Shown here piece after piece: positions 24,563-33,904 of a DNA stretch of 64,000 nucleotides. The stretch's first letter is position 1; each line of letters opens with the position of its first letter. The notes below the pieces were generated by a model. It was given only the letters and a program-made list of their open reading frames with translations. It was not told where the DNA came from and ran no database searches. The translations under genes were made by a program, and so were the position numbers. The DNA comes from Mediterraneibacter glycyrrhizinilyticus (lineage in GTDB: Bacteria > Bacillota > Clostridia > Lachnospirales > Lachnospiraceae): the NCBI RefSeq assembly GCF_015560805.1, contig NZ_JADMSO010000006.1:124001-188000 (forward strand), written 5' to 3'.

Positions 24563-25963
24563 ATGGAGAAGTACTATTTAGCCATTGACATCGGGGCGTC
24601 CAGCGGACGGCATATGCTGGCATCGGTTGCGGACGGAAAGATGCAGTTGGAGGAAATCTACCGCTTCCCGAATGGAATGGACAATGTGAACGGAACATTG
24701 TGCTGGGATGTAAAACGCCTGTTTACCGAGATCAAAAACGGGCTCAAGAAATGTAAAGAGCTGGGGAAGATCCCGGTATCCATGGGGATTGACACATGGG
24801 CGGTTGATTATGTTTTACTGGACAAAGACGACCGGATCTTAGGGGACACTGTTGGGTATCGTGACAGCCGCACAGACGGGATGGATCAGAAAGTATACGA
24901 GGTGATCTCACAGAGCGCCCTGTATGAGCGGACCGGGATCCAGAAGCAGATGTTCAACACGATCTACCAGCTGATGGCGGTAAAAGAACAGCATCCGGAA
25001 TATATGGAACAGGCGGAGTCCTTACTTATGATCCCGGATTATTTCCAGTTCCTTTTGACCGGTGTGAAAAAGATGGAGTACACCAATGCGACGAGCACAC
25101 AGTTGATCGATCCGAAGACAAATGACTGGGATTATGAACTGATCGAGATGCTCGGCTATAACCGGAAGATGTTCCGTCCGGTCTCCATGCCGGGAACCGT
25201 TGTAGGAAACTTTACAAAAGAGATACAGGAAGAAGTCGGATTTGACTGTAAAGTCGTGCTTCCGGCAACACACGATACCGGATCGGCGGTGCTTTCCGTT
25301 CCGACCAACGATGACAATGCGATCTACATCAGTTCCGGTACATGGTCGCTGATGGGGATCGAGCGCAAAGAGGCAGACTGCTCGATGGCAAGTATGCAGG
25401 CGAACTTTACAAACGAGGGCGGCTACGATCACCGTTTCCGTTTCCTGAAAAATATCATGGGACTCTGGATGATCCAGTCGGTGAAGAAAGAATTTGAAGA
25501 AGATCTTTCTTTTGCAGAAATCTGTGAGCGGGCATCCAAAGAGACGATCGATTCGATCGTGGACTGCAACGACGATTGTTTCCTTGCGCCGCAGAGTATG
25601 ATCAAGGCGGTGCAGGATTTCTGCCGGGCGACCGGACAGACCGTGCCGCAGACCGTAGGCGAGATTGCAGCCGTGATCTACAACAGCCTTGGAAAATGCT
25701 ATGGCGATACGGTGAAAGAGATCGAAGCGATCACCGGCAATACATACGATACGATCTATGTAGTGGGCGGCGGCGCCAATGCGGGATATTTGAATGAACT
25801 GACTGCCAAATATACAGGAAAGAACGTTTCCGCCGGACCGACGGAGGCGACGGCGATCGGAAATATTACGGTTCAGATGCTGCACGACGGCGTATTTGCA
25901 AGTCTTCCGGAGGCAAGAACCTGTATCGGCGAATCGTTCGATATCAAATGGTATCGCCGATAA
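24563..25963 (+). CDS. rhaB: Rhamnulokinase
   Basis: This FGGY-fold kinase phosphorylates L-rhamnulose at C1. The 466-residue protein has the rhamnulokinase N terminus 'YYLAIDIGASSGRHMLA', 'GIDTWAVDYVLLD', 'PATHDTGSAVLSVP', 'ISSGTWSLMGIE' and the C-terminal 'VVGGGANAGYLNEL'. AAGGAGG precedes the ATG. rhaA follows after 81 nt. It feeds the microcompartment pathway at 31-45 kb. Confidence 0.96.
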   Translation: MEKYYLAIDIGASSGRHMLASVADGKMQLEEIYRFPNGMDNVNGTLCWDVKRLFTEIKNGLKKCKELGKIPVSMGIDTWAVDYVLLDKDDRILGDTVGYRDSRTDGMDQKVYEVISQSALYERTGIQKQMFNTIYQLMAVKEQHPEYMEQAESLLMIPDYFQFLLTGVKKMEYTNATSTQLIDPKTNDWDYELIEMLGYNRKMFRPVSMPGTVVGNFTKEIQEEVGFDCKVVLPATHDTGSAVLSVPTNDDNAIYISSGTWSLMGIERKEADCSMASMQANFTNEGGYDHRFRFLKNIMGLWMIQSVKKEFEEDLSFAEICERASKETIDSIVDCNDDCFLAPQSMIKAVQDFCRATGQTVPQTVGEIAAVIYNSLGKCYGDTVKEIEAITGNTYDTIYVVGGGANAGYLNELTAKYTGKNVSAGPTEATAIGNITVQMLHDGVFASLPEARTCIGESFDIKWYRR

Positions 25964-26044
25964 GAACGGAAATCGTCCGATATGAAACATGACAGATCAA
26001 AAACGACAGAGCAGAAAGGCTCTTCATAAAAGGAGGATAAAACA

Positions 26045-27301
26045 ATGGCTACAAGATATGAATCCGCAAAAGAGATTTACGCAAAATTAGGTGTGGACAC
26101 AGACGCTGCGATCGAGAAATGTATGAACGTTCCGGTGTCTTTGCATTGCTGGCAGGGAGACGACGTGATCGGATTTGATCACGATGGTCCGCTGACCGGA
26201 GGGATCCAGACGACAGGAAATTATCCGGGAAAAGCAAGAACCCCGGAAGAACTGCTTCAGGACATGGACAAGGCAATGAGCCTGATGCCGGGTAAGAAAA
26301 AGATCAATGTGCATGCGTGCTATGCGATTTTCGAGGACGGCGAGTTCGCAGACCGTGACAAACTGGAGCCAAAGCATTTCCAGAAATGGGTGGATTTTGC
26401 AAAAGAAAGAGGAATGGGTCTGGACTTTAACCCGACGTTCTTCTCACATCCGATGGTAAAAGACGGACTGACACTGTCAAGCCCGGATGAAGAGACAAGA
26501 AAATTCTGGATCGAGCACGGAAAAGCCTGCATCCGCATTTCCAAATATTTTGCAGAGCAGACAGGAATCCCGTGTGTGATGAACATCTGGACAGGCGACG
26601 GATACAAAGATGTTCCGGCTGACCGCATGGGACCGAGAATGCGTTATAAAGAATCCATCGATGAGATCCTTTCCGAACCATATGATCCGAAGATGGTAAA
26701 ACCGTGTGTGGAATCGAAAGTATTTGGAATCGGAGTGGAAGCATATACAGTCGGATCTGCCGAATTCTCACTGAGCTACGCGGCAGCCAACATGGACAAA
26801 TGTCTGCCGCTGATGGACAACGGACATTATCATCCGACAGAGATGGTTTCCGATAAGATTCCGGCGCTCTTGACATTCTTCCCGGAGATCGCGCTTCATG
26901 TAACACGCCCGATCCGCTGGGATTCCGACCATGTGGTACTGTTTGACGATGAGACGAAAGAGATCGCACAGGAGATCGTGCGCTGTGAGAATGGTCTGGA
27001 TCGTACATACATTGCGCTGGATTACTTTGACGCTTCCATCAACCGTATCTCCGCATGGGTGACCGGATTCAGAAGCTTCCAGAAAGCACTGCTGAATGCA
27101 TTGTGTACACCGAGTGCGATGCTGAAAGAACTGCAGGATACGAATCAGATGACAAAGAAGATGGTTCTGATGGAACAGTGCAAGACGCTTCCGCTCGGAG
27201 ACGTATGGGAAGAGTACTGCAGAAGATGCGGCGTTGCAGCAGAGGGATGGTTTGACGAGATCGAAACATATGAGACAGAGGTTCTGGCGAAGAGAGCGTA
27301 A
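26045..27301 (+). CDS. rhaA: L-rhamnose isomerase
   Basis: RhaA interconverts L-rhamnose and L-rhamnulose in a metal-dependent TIM barrel. The 418-residue protein has 'SLHCWQGDDVIGFDHDGPLT', 'LDFNPTFFSHPMVKDGLTLS', 'YFDASINRISAWVTG' and 'CTPSAMLKELQD', all hallmarks of RhaA, including the metal-binding His and Asp residues. It has a strong AAAGGAGG site. An intrinsic terminator follows, so rhaBA appears to be a two-gene unit. Confidence 0.98.
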   Translation: MATRYESAKEIYAKLGVDTDAAIEKCMNVPVSLHCWQGDDVIGFDHDGPLTGGIQTTGNYPGKARTPEELLQDMDKAMSLMPGKKKINVHACYAIFEDGEFADRDKLEPKHFQKWVDFAKERGMGLDFNPTFFSHPMVKDGLTLSSPDEETRKFWIEHGKACIRISKYFAEQTGIPCVMNIWTGDGYKDVPADRMGPRMRYKESIDEILSEPYDPKMVKPCVESKVFGIGVEAYTVGSAEFSLSYAAANMDKCLPLMDNGHYHPTEMVSDKIPALLTFFPEIALHVTRPIRWDSDHVVLFDDETKEIAQEIVRCENGLDRTYIALDYFDASINRISAWVTGFRSFQKALLNALCTPSAMLKELQDTNQMTKKMVLMEQCKTLPLGDVWEEYCRRCGVAAEGWFDEIETYETEVLAKRA

Positions 27302-27324
27302 GCGAGCCTGCGGCTTCTGAGAGA

Positions 27325-27368
27325 AAGAAACGTTGTCTGCCCGGCAGGGGAGACAGCGTTTCTTTTTT
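27325..27368 (+). terminator. Intrinsic terminator of rhaBA
   Basis: AGAAACGTTGTCT and AGACAGCGTTTCT form a 13-bp stem (one G-U), followed by TTTTT. Confidence 0.85.
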
Positions 27369-27484
27369 GGAAAATTGTTAGTTTTCACAAAAAAATCAGG
27401 TTTTTGGGTGAGATGTCGTGCAGAATGAACGTATTCATGGTATGATAAAAAAAGCGAAAAAAGAAAAAGACAGGAGGGATCGCA

Positions 27485-29401
27485 ATGCATGCAGACATCA
27501 AATGGCTGGATCGGCCGGAAATATTTCGGGTCAACCGGCTGGACGCACACAGTGATCATAGGTTTTATGAGGGTGAGAAATCTCTGAGGGAAAATCGTGA
27601 GACATTGAAGCAGTCATTGAACGGAATATGGAAATTCCGCTATTCCGTTAATGCGAAAGAGCGACCGGCGGCATTTTACGAAGAAGAATATGAAGTGTCA
27701 GGATTTGATCCGATCAAAGTCCCGCGCCATATCGAGATCGCCGGTTACGACAAAATTCATTATATTAATACGATGTATCCGTGGGAGGGAAAAGAATATC
27801 GGAGACCGGCGGGTACGTTACATGAGCATGAAGACGGCATGTTCAGCGAAGCGGACTATAATCCGGTCGGTTCTTATGTGCGGATGTTCGATCTGGAGGA
27901 AGCACTTGTCGGAAAACGGATCATCTTAAGCTTCGAGGGCGCGGAGCAGGCGCTTTATGTATGGGTCAACGGTTCGTTTGTCGGTTATGCGGAGGATAGT
28001 TTTACCGTGTCGGAATTCGATATCACGCCATATGTGAGAGAAAAGGGCAACCGTCTGGCGGTGGAAGTTCACAAACGAAGCACCGCGGCATTTTTGGAAG
28101 ATCAGGATTTTTTCCGCTTTTTTGGATTGTTCCGCGATGTGAACCTGTACGGACTGCCGAAAATCCATGTGGCAGATATGTGGGCGAAAGCATCCTATGA
28201 GCCGGAAGCACAAAAAGGCGCGTTGGATCTGACTTTAAAAATATCAGCGGAAACAGATGCGGATCTTGCGGGAGCGAGCGCTGTGATCTGTCTGAAAGAG
28301 GAAGAGCGCCGGATTTTGTCCGGAGAGATTTCCATGAATAATTTCGAGATACAAAAGGACGGAACTGTCCGTCTTGCGTGGAAAGCGGATGTGCCGGAGC
28401 CGGTGCGGCAGTGGGATAACCGGGATCCGAAGCTGTATCGTCTGGAGATCCGGATTTTGGATCCCGATGGAAATGTGGCGGAGGTCGTACCTTATGACGT
28501 CGGATTCCGTAAGATCTGTATGCAGGACGGTCTGATGGAACTAAACGGAGAGCGTCTGATCATCAACGGTGTCAACCGGCATGAGTGGAATGCATCCGAG
28601 GGACGGAGCATTTCGGAAGAAGATGAGATTTTCGACATTGCGTGCATGAAGAGAAACAATATCAATGCTGTGCGCACTTGCCATTATCCGGATCGGATCA
28701 GCTGGTATTATCGCTGTGACGAGGCGGGGATCTATGTGATGGCGGAGACGAATCTGGAGTCTCACGGTTCTTGGCAGAAGCTGGGAGGAATCGATCCGTC
28801 GTGGAATGTGCCGGGAAGCTTTGACGCATGGCGCGAGGTTGTTCTGGACCGTGCGCGGACGAATTTTGAAGTGTTTAAAAACCATCCGTCCGTTTTGTTC
28901 TGGTCGTTGGGAAATGAATCCTATGCCGGGGATGTGTTGAAAGAGATGAACGCTTACTATAAGGAGACAGATCCGGACCGTCTCGTACATTATGAGGGGG
29001 TAGTACATAACCGTGCTTATGAAGACTGTATTTCCGATATGGAGAGCCGGATGTATGCGAAACCGCAGCAGATCCGCGAGTATCTGGAAGATCAGCCGAA
29101 GAAGCCGTTTTTGCTCTGTGAATATATGCACGATATGGGCAATTCTTTGGGTGGTATGAAGTCTTACATCGATCTTTTGGATCAGTATGAAATGTATCAG
29201 GGCGGATTTATCTGGGATTATATCGATCAGGCAATCCTCGTGGAAGATGAAGTGACCGGGCAAAAGGTGCTGCGCTACGGCGGCGATTTCGACGACCGTC
29301 CGTCGGATTATGAATTTTCCGGAAATGGAATCGTCTTTGCGGATCGTATGGAAAAACCGGCAATGCAGGAGGTGAAATATTATTATGGACTGCACAAATA
29401 A
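27485..29401 (+). CDS. lacL: Beta-galactosidase large subunit (GH2, LacL type)
   Basis: This 638-residue protein covers GH2 domains 1-4: sugar-binding jelly roll ('WVNGSFVGYAEDSFT'), immunoglobulin-like domain and TIM barrel. Acid/base Glu is in 'FWSLGNESY' and nucleophile Glu in 'LLCEYMHDMGN'. It stops at 'EVKYYYGLHK', just where single-chain LacZ continues into its C-terminal domain, which is the LacL layout of lactobacilli. It should hydrolyse beta-galactosides in the cytoplasm with LacM. The 17-nt overlap with lacM is intact coding sequence in both frames. Confidence 0.93.
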   Translation: MHADIKWLDRPEIFRVNRLDAHSDHRFYEGEKSLRENRETLKQSLNGIWKFRYSVNAKERPAAFYEEEYEVSGFDPIKVPRHIEIAGYDKIHYINTMYPWEGKEYRRPAGTLHEHEDGMFSEADYNPVGSYVRMFDLEEALVGKRIILSFEGAEQALYVWVNGSFVGYAEDSFTVSEFDITPYVREKGNRLAVEVHKRSTAAFLEDQDFFRFFGLFRDVNLYGLPKIHVADMWAKASYEPEAQKGALDLTLKISAETDADLAGASAVICLKEEERRILSGEISMNNFEIQKDGTVRLAWKADVPEPVRQWDNRDPKLYRLEIRILDPDGNVAEVVPYDVGFRKICMQDGLMELNGERLIINGVNRHEWNASEGRSISEEDEIFDIACMKRNNINAVRTCHYPDRISWYYRCDEAGIYVMAETNLESHGSWQKLGGIDPSWNVPGSFDAWREVVLDRARTNFEVFKNHPSVLFWSLGNESYAGDVLKEMNAYYKETDPDRLVHYEGVVHNRAYEDCISDMESRMYAKPQQIREYLEDQPKKPFLLCEYMHDMGNSLGGMKSYIDLLDQYEMYQGGFIWDYIDQAILVEDEVTGQKVLRYGGDFDDRPSDYEFSGNGIVFADRMEKPAMQEVKYYYGLHK

Positions 29402-30335
29402 ATTAAAAATCGTATACGGAGACGCGACGTTTGGCGTTCACGGAGAGGGATTCGATTATATTTTCTCCTACATGCGCGGCGGACTGGAATCTCTTGTGAA
29501 AGATGGAAAAGAATGGCTGTACCGCTCACCGCGACCGACATTTTGGAGAGCGACAACGGATAATGACCGGGGAAATGGATTTTCGGTAAAGTCCGGAATG
29601 TGGCTGAGTGCGGATCTGTTCCAGAAATGTGTGGGAATCCGTATCACTGTGGATGGGGGCTCGATAGAGAATTTCCTGCCGCCTCAGAATAATGGTTACA
29701 GCAATGACGAGTATGCGAAAGAAGCGGAAATCTCTTATACTTATGAGACGATCACGGTTCCGGCGACAAAGGTGGACGTGACATATCATGTGACTGCAGA
29801 CGGAAAAATCCATGTGAACGTACAGTATCACGGTGGGAAAGGGCTGCCGGAACTTCCGGTGTTCGGGATGCGTTTTGTGATGCCGACAAAGGCGGATGGT
29901 TATGTGTATGAGGGGTTATCAGGGGAGACTTATCCGGATCGGATGGCGGGCGGTATCCCGGGTGTCTATGAGGTGGATGGTCTTCCGGTCACGCCGTATC
30001 TTGTCCCGCAGGAATGCGGAATGCACATGGAGACGGAATGGGTGACGGTATATCGGAGTAAAACATTGGATAACAGCTCGGACAATGTGAAAAAGTCCGG
30101 TCTTACGTTTACATCCGGTGAAAAACGGTTTGGATTTGCATGTATTCCGTATACAGCGGAAGAGCTGGAAAATGCAACGCATCACGAGGAACTTCCGGTT
30201 GCGAGAAGAACGGTGCTTACGATCTGCGGTGCAGTGAGAGGCGTCGGCGGGATTGACAGTTGGGGAAGTGATGTGGAAGAAGATTACCGCATCGATGCGG
30301 AAAAGGACATTGCGTACGAGTTTACGATCGAGTAG
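29385..30335 (+). CDS. lacM: Beta-galactosidase small subunit (LacM type)
   Basis: This 316-residue protein matches domain 5 of LacZ (beta-galactosidase small chain): 'RPTFWRATTDNDRGNGF' and 'YGMRF'-like strands ('VFGMRFVMP'), ending with 'GGIDSWGSDVEEDYRI'. It completes the active site of LacL, with which it overlaps by 17 nt. It starts at its own ATG, so this is a true two-subunit enzyme rather than a broken gene. A bidirectional terminator follows. Confidence 0.92.
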   Translation: MDCTNKLKIVYGDATFGVHGEGFDYIFSYMRGGLESLVKDGKEWLYRSPRPTFWRATTDNDRGNGFSVKSGMWLSADLFQKCVGIRITVDGGSIENFLPPQNNGYSNDEYAKEAEISYTYETITVPATKVDVTYHVTADGKIHVNVQYHGGKGLPELPVFGMRFVMPTKADGYVYEGLSGETYPDRMAGGIPGVYEVDGLPVTPYLVPQECGMHMETEWVTVYRSKTLDNSSDNVKKSGLTFTSGEKRFGFACIPYTAEELENATHHEELPVARRTVLTICGAVRGVGGIDSWGSDVEEDYRIDAEKDIAYEFTIE

Positions 30336-30355
30336 GTGACCTGCGCCCTGGAAGT

Positions 30356-30413
30356 AAAAAGACGATGGAACAGATGATATGGAATTTCAATCTGTTTCAT
30401 CGTCGTTTCCTTT
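30356..30413. terminator. Bidirectional terminator between lacM and the PHP gene
   Basis: GACGATGGAACAGAT (30361-30375) and ATCTGTTTCATCGTC (30390-30404) form a 15-bp stem. T-rich sequence follows on the plus strand, and AAAAA before the stem provides the U-tract for the minus-strand gene, whose stop codon lies in the right arm. Confidence 0.85.
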
Positions 30414-31125
30414 TTTGCAGAAATGCCTGAAATTCACTGGAGGAGTTATTCAGTACAAGTGACTTTGGAAAATCCGCTTTTTTCAGGAGCTCCTGCGCGT
30501 AAGTAAAATCTCCGACGTGTTTGGTGCCGTGGCTGTCGCTGGAGAGCAAGATCGGATAATGAAAATGCCGGCACAGATTTAGGATCATCAGATCGTTGAA
30601 ACGGGTATCGCCGCGGTAGCCGTCCGGGGAAAGGGAACTGTTATTGATCTCGAGAAGTATCTGATGTTCCATCGCGGCGCGGACAATGGCAAGATAGTCC
30701 ACCGGATATTTCACATCGTCGCAGTGTCCGATGATCGTCACATAAGGATTCTTCATGGCGTTGAGATAGGTTCTTGTGTTCTCTTCTTTTGTCCCGGGTT
30801 TTTTGACCGGTTTATGGATGCTTGCGATCACATAATCAAGATGTGCGAGGATCGGATCCTCCAGATCCAGACTGCCGTTCTCGTCCAGAATGTTCACTTC
30901 GGCGCCGTAGAGCATTTCCACACCGAGCCGTTTCCTCGGCGCATAGCTTAAATTTCGAAAATAAGATGGTCTGCCGCCGCCAAGCGTTGCCGGACCATGG
31001 TCGGAAATCCCGAGCAGTTTTAAATTGCGTGAGGCCGCCGCTTTCGCCATATCGGTGATCGTGGCAGTGGAAGCGTGCCCGCTTGCAATGGTGTGCGTAT
31101 GGATGTCAAATTCCGATGCTGCCAT
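30397..31125 (-). CDS. PHP-domain phosphoesterase (YcdX-like)
   Basis: This 242-residue metal-dependent hydrolase has the PHP metal ligands 'FDIHTHTIASGHAS', 'LLGISDHGP', 'EINNSSLSPDG' and 'ILLSSDSHGTKHVGDF'. Relatives include YcdX and histidinol phosphatase-type PHP proteins; the substrate cannot be named. I use the second ATG (31125), which lies about 9 nt after AAAGGA; ATG 31134 abuts that site. It diverges from the glycyl radical dehydratase gene. Confidence 0.88.
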   Translation of the reverse strand: MAASEFDIHTHTIASGHASTATITDMAKAAASRNLKLLGISDHGPATLGGGRPSYFRNLSYAPRKRLGVEMLYGAEVNILDENGSLDLEDPILAHLDYVIASIHKPVKKPGTKEENTRTYLNAMKNPYVTIIGHCDDVKYPVDYLAIVRAAMEHQILLEINNSSLSPDGYRGDTRFNDLMILNLCRHFHYPILLSSDSHGTKHVGDFTYAQELLKKADFPKSLVLNNSSSEFQAFLQKRKRR

Positions 31126-31202
31126 CGTGGTCATTCCTTTCTGCTAAGTGATAAATACAGTATGCATCCTTTTGACCGCTTTGTCAATGAAAAAACAGAA
31201 AA

Positions 31203-31288
31203 AACCAATGAAATAGAATGAAAACCAATATAAAATGCGTTGTTTTATGTGGAAAACGATCGTGAATTGTTTGGAAGTAATGTTGGTT
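31203..31288. promoter_or_regulatory. Putative operator boxes upstream of the dehydratase promoter
   Basis: Direct AACCAAT boxes at 31203-31209 and 31223-31229, and an inverted GTTGGTT at 31282-31288 just before the -35. The same box recurs at the aldolase promoter, so one regulator (AraC at 23472 or DeoR at 43527) may serve both. Confidence 0.5.
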
Positions 31289-31292
31289 TTTG

Positions 31293-31321
31293 TTGACTTA
31301 TAGGGAGGCGTAACGTATAAT
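31293..31321 (+). promoter_or_regulatory. Promoter of the glycyl radical dehydratase operon
   Basis: TTGACT, exactly 17 nt, consensus TATAAT; the dehydratase ATG follows 32 nt later. Confidence 0.85.
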
Positions 31322-31353
31322 GAACGTATCTGAAAAGAAAGGAGAAAAGAGCA

Positions 31354-33885
31354 ATGGGATTATACACTTATGACAGCAGTGATATTCCGAAAAGTGAGCG
31401 TATTACGAAGCTGGTAGAAGATCTGTATGCAAAGATGCCGGAGATCGAGTCGGCGCGGGCGGTTCTGATCACGGAATCCTATCGCCGGACAGAGGGCGAG
31501 CCGATCATCATCCGGCGTGCGAAAGCATTTGCGCACATTCTTGAGAATCTGCCGATCGTGATCCGCGATCAGGAATTGATCGTCGGAAGTACAACGATCG
31601 CACCGCGGGGCTGCCAGACTTATCCAGAATTTTCTTATGAATGGCTGGAAGACGAGTTTGACACGGTAGAGACACGTTCGGCGGATCCGTTCTATATTTC
31701 CGAGCAGACAAAGCAGGAATTAAAGGCGGCGAATGCTTACTGGAAAGGAAAGACGACGAGCGAATTGGCGACATCCTATATGGAGCCGCAGACACTGTTG
31801 GCAATGGAGCACAATATGTTTACGCCGGGAAATTATTTTTATAATGGCGTCGGACATGTGACCGTAAAATATGGGGAAGTGCTTGAGATCGGATTTTCCG
31901 GGATCCGCGCCAAAGCGGAAGCGGAGCTGGCAAAACTCAGCCTCGCGGACGGCGATTATCAGAAACGTTCCCGTTTTCTGGAAGCGGTGATGATCAGCTG
32001 TGATGCGGCAGTGACTTATGCAAGGAGATATGCGAAGCTTGCGCTTGAAGAAGCGGAGAAATGTACGGATCCGGTTCGGAAGATGGAGTTGCTTGTGATC
32101 GCACAGAATTGTGCCAATGTGCCGGAAAAGGGCGCGAACGGCTTCTATGAAGCATGTCAGTCATTCTGGTTCGTACAGCAGCTTCTGCAGATCGAGTCCA
32201 GCGGACATTCGATCTCCCCGGGACGGTTTGACCAGTATATGTATCCTTATTATAAGAAAGATCTCGACAGCGGAAAGATCACCCGCGCGCAGGCACAGGA
32301 ATTGATGGACTGCATCTGGGTGAAGTTAAATGACCTGAACAAATGCAGAGATGCGGCGTCCGCAGAGGGATTTGCGGGATACAGCCTGTTCCAGAATCTG
32401 ATCGCAGGCGGACAGAACGTCGAGGGGATCGATGTGACCAATGACTTGTCATTTATGAGCATTCAGGCATCTATGCATGTATTTCTTCCGCAGCCGTCGT
32501 TATCGGTGCGTGTGTGGAATGGAACGCCGCATGAATTTCTGATCAAGGCGGCAGAGTTGACGCGTACCGGAATCGGGCTTCCGGCATATTACAATGACGA
32601 GGTGATTATACCGTCTCTTGTCAGCCGCGGATTGACGTTGGAGGACGCGAGAGACTACAATATCATCGGATGCGTGGAACCGCAGAAAGCAGGAAAGACT
32701 GAGGGGTGGCATGACGCGGCATTCTTCAATATGTGCCGTCCGCTGGAACTGGTATTTTCCAATGGAAAAGACAAAGGCGCCCAAGTCGGACCGGAGACCG
32801 GCGACGTGGAAAAGATGGAAACATTCGAGGAATTTTTCCATGCATATGAGATCCAGATGGATTATGCGATCAAATTGCTTGTCAATGCTGACAATGCGAT
32901 CGATATGGCACATGCGGAGAGATGCCCGCTCCCGTTCTTGTCATCGATGGTGGATGACTGTATGAAACGCGGAAAATCCGTGCAGGAGGGCGGAGCGGTC
33001 TATAACTTCACCGGACCGCAGGGCTTCGGAGTTGCCAATATGGCAGATTCCCTCTATGCGGTGAAACAGCTTGTTTTCGATGAAAAGAAAGTAACGATGA
33101 AAGAACTGAAACAGGCGTTGATGCTGAATTACGGAAAAGGACTGGCACAGGAAGATCTGGCGGCGTTGGCATCCGATACGGTATCGGTAATGCGCTCGTC
33201 GGGAGAAACGGTCGGGGAAGCGGAGATCGCAGCGGTCTTAAAGACGATCCATGCACTTTCCGAATCTGAGGAAGTGAAAGAAAACGGCGAGCGGATCCTG
33301 AAACTGATCGAGGAAGTGCCGAAGTTCGGAAATGATATTCCGGAAGTGGATGCATTTGCGAGAAAAGTGGCGTATACCTATACAAAACCACTGCTTAATT
33401 ACCGCAATCCGCGCGGAGGAATGTTCCAGGCCGGACTTTATCCGGTATCGGCGAACGTACCGCTCGGCGCGCAGACCGGAGCAACACCGGACGGGCGTCT
33501 GGCACACACGCCGGTAGCGGACGGAGTATCTCCGTCGGCAGGAAAAGACGTGAACGGACCGACGGCGGCAGCCAATTCGGTGGCGCGTCTGGATCACTAT
33601 ATCGCGTCCAACGGAACATTGTTTAATCAGAAATTCCATCCATCCGCACTGAGCGGACGAAGAGGTCTTGAAAATTTTGCCGGACTGATCCGTTCTTATT
33701 TTGATCAGAAAGGAAGCCACATGCAGTTTAATGTAGTCAGCCGCGAGACGCTTCTGGATGCGCAGAAACATCCGGAGCAGTACAAGCATCTGGTTGTTCG
33801 TGTGGCAGGATACAGCGCATTGTTTACAACATTGTCGAAATCACTGCAGGACGACATTATCAGAAGAACCGAGCAGGGATTCTGA
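31354..33885 (+). CDS. B12-independent (glycyl radical) propanediol/glycerol dehydratase
   Basis: This 843-residue glycyl radical enzyme has the catalytic thiyl Cys440 in 'NIIGCVEPQ' and the glycyl radical Gly819 in 'VVRVAGYSALF'. 'GCVEPQKAGKTEGWHDAAFF' points to the diol-dehydratase branch rather than pyruvate formate-lyase or choline lyase. With rhaBA, an aldolase and PduP around it, 1,2-propanediol to propanal is the likely reaction; glycerol is a possible second substrate. No encapsulation-peptide-like extension is visible at either end. Its activase starts 19 nt downstream. Confidence 0.92.
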   Translation: MGLYTYDSSDIPKSERITKLVEDLYAKMPEIESARAVLITESYRRTEGEPIIIRRAKAFAHILENLPIVIRDQELIVGSTTIAPRGCQTYPEFSYEWLEDEFDTVETRSADPFYISEQTKQELKAANAYWKGKTTSELATSYMEPQTLLAMEHNMFTPGNYFYNGVGHVTVKYGEVLEIGFSGIRAKAEAELAKLSLADGDYQKRSRFLEAVMISCDAAVTYARRYAKLALEEAEKCTDPVRKMELLVIAQNCANVPEKGANGFYEACQSFWFVQQLLQIESSGHSISPGRFDQYMYPYYKKDLDSGKITRAQAQELMDCIWVKLNDLNKCRDAASAEGFAGYSLFQNLIAGGQNVEGIDVTNDLSFMSIQASMHVFLPQPSLSVRVWNGTPHEFLIKAAELTRTGIGLPAYYNDEVIIPSLVSRGLTLEDARDYNIIGCVEPQKAGKTEGWHDAAFFNMCRPLELVFSNGKDKGAQVGPETGDVEKMETFEEFFHAYEIQMDYAIKLLVNADNAIDMAHAERCPLPFLSSMVDDCMKRGKSVQEGGAVYNFTGPQGFGVANMADSLYAVKQLVFDEKKVTMKELKQALMLNYGKGLAQEDLAALASDTVSVMRSSGETVGEAEIAAVLKTIHALSESEEVKENGERILKLIEEVPKFGNDIPEVDAFARKVAYTYTKPLLNYRNPRGGMFQAGLYPVSANVPLGAQTGATPDGRLAHTPVADGVSPSAGKDVNGPTAAANSVARLDHYIASNGTLFNQKFHPSALSGRRGLENFAGLIRSYFDQKGSHMQFNVVSRETLLDAQKHPEQYKHLVVRVAGYSALFTTLSKSLQDDIIRRTEQGF

Positions 33886-33904
33886 CAGGGAGGAAACAAG
33901 AGGC

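Noticed and set aside
25022-25990. 322-codon minus-strand frame opposite rhaB
   Set aside because: Antisense to a textbook rhamnulokinase; no motif and no ribosome site.
29385-29401. Frameshift breaking a single lacZ gene
   Set aside because: Both parts have full-length LacL and LacM domains and lacM has its own ATG; the 17-nt overlap is the known LacLM arrangement.
33758-33904. N-terminal extension of the activase
   Set aside because: This part of the frame lies inside the dehydratase gene and encodes no conserved sequence; the ribosome site is before 33905.
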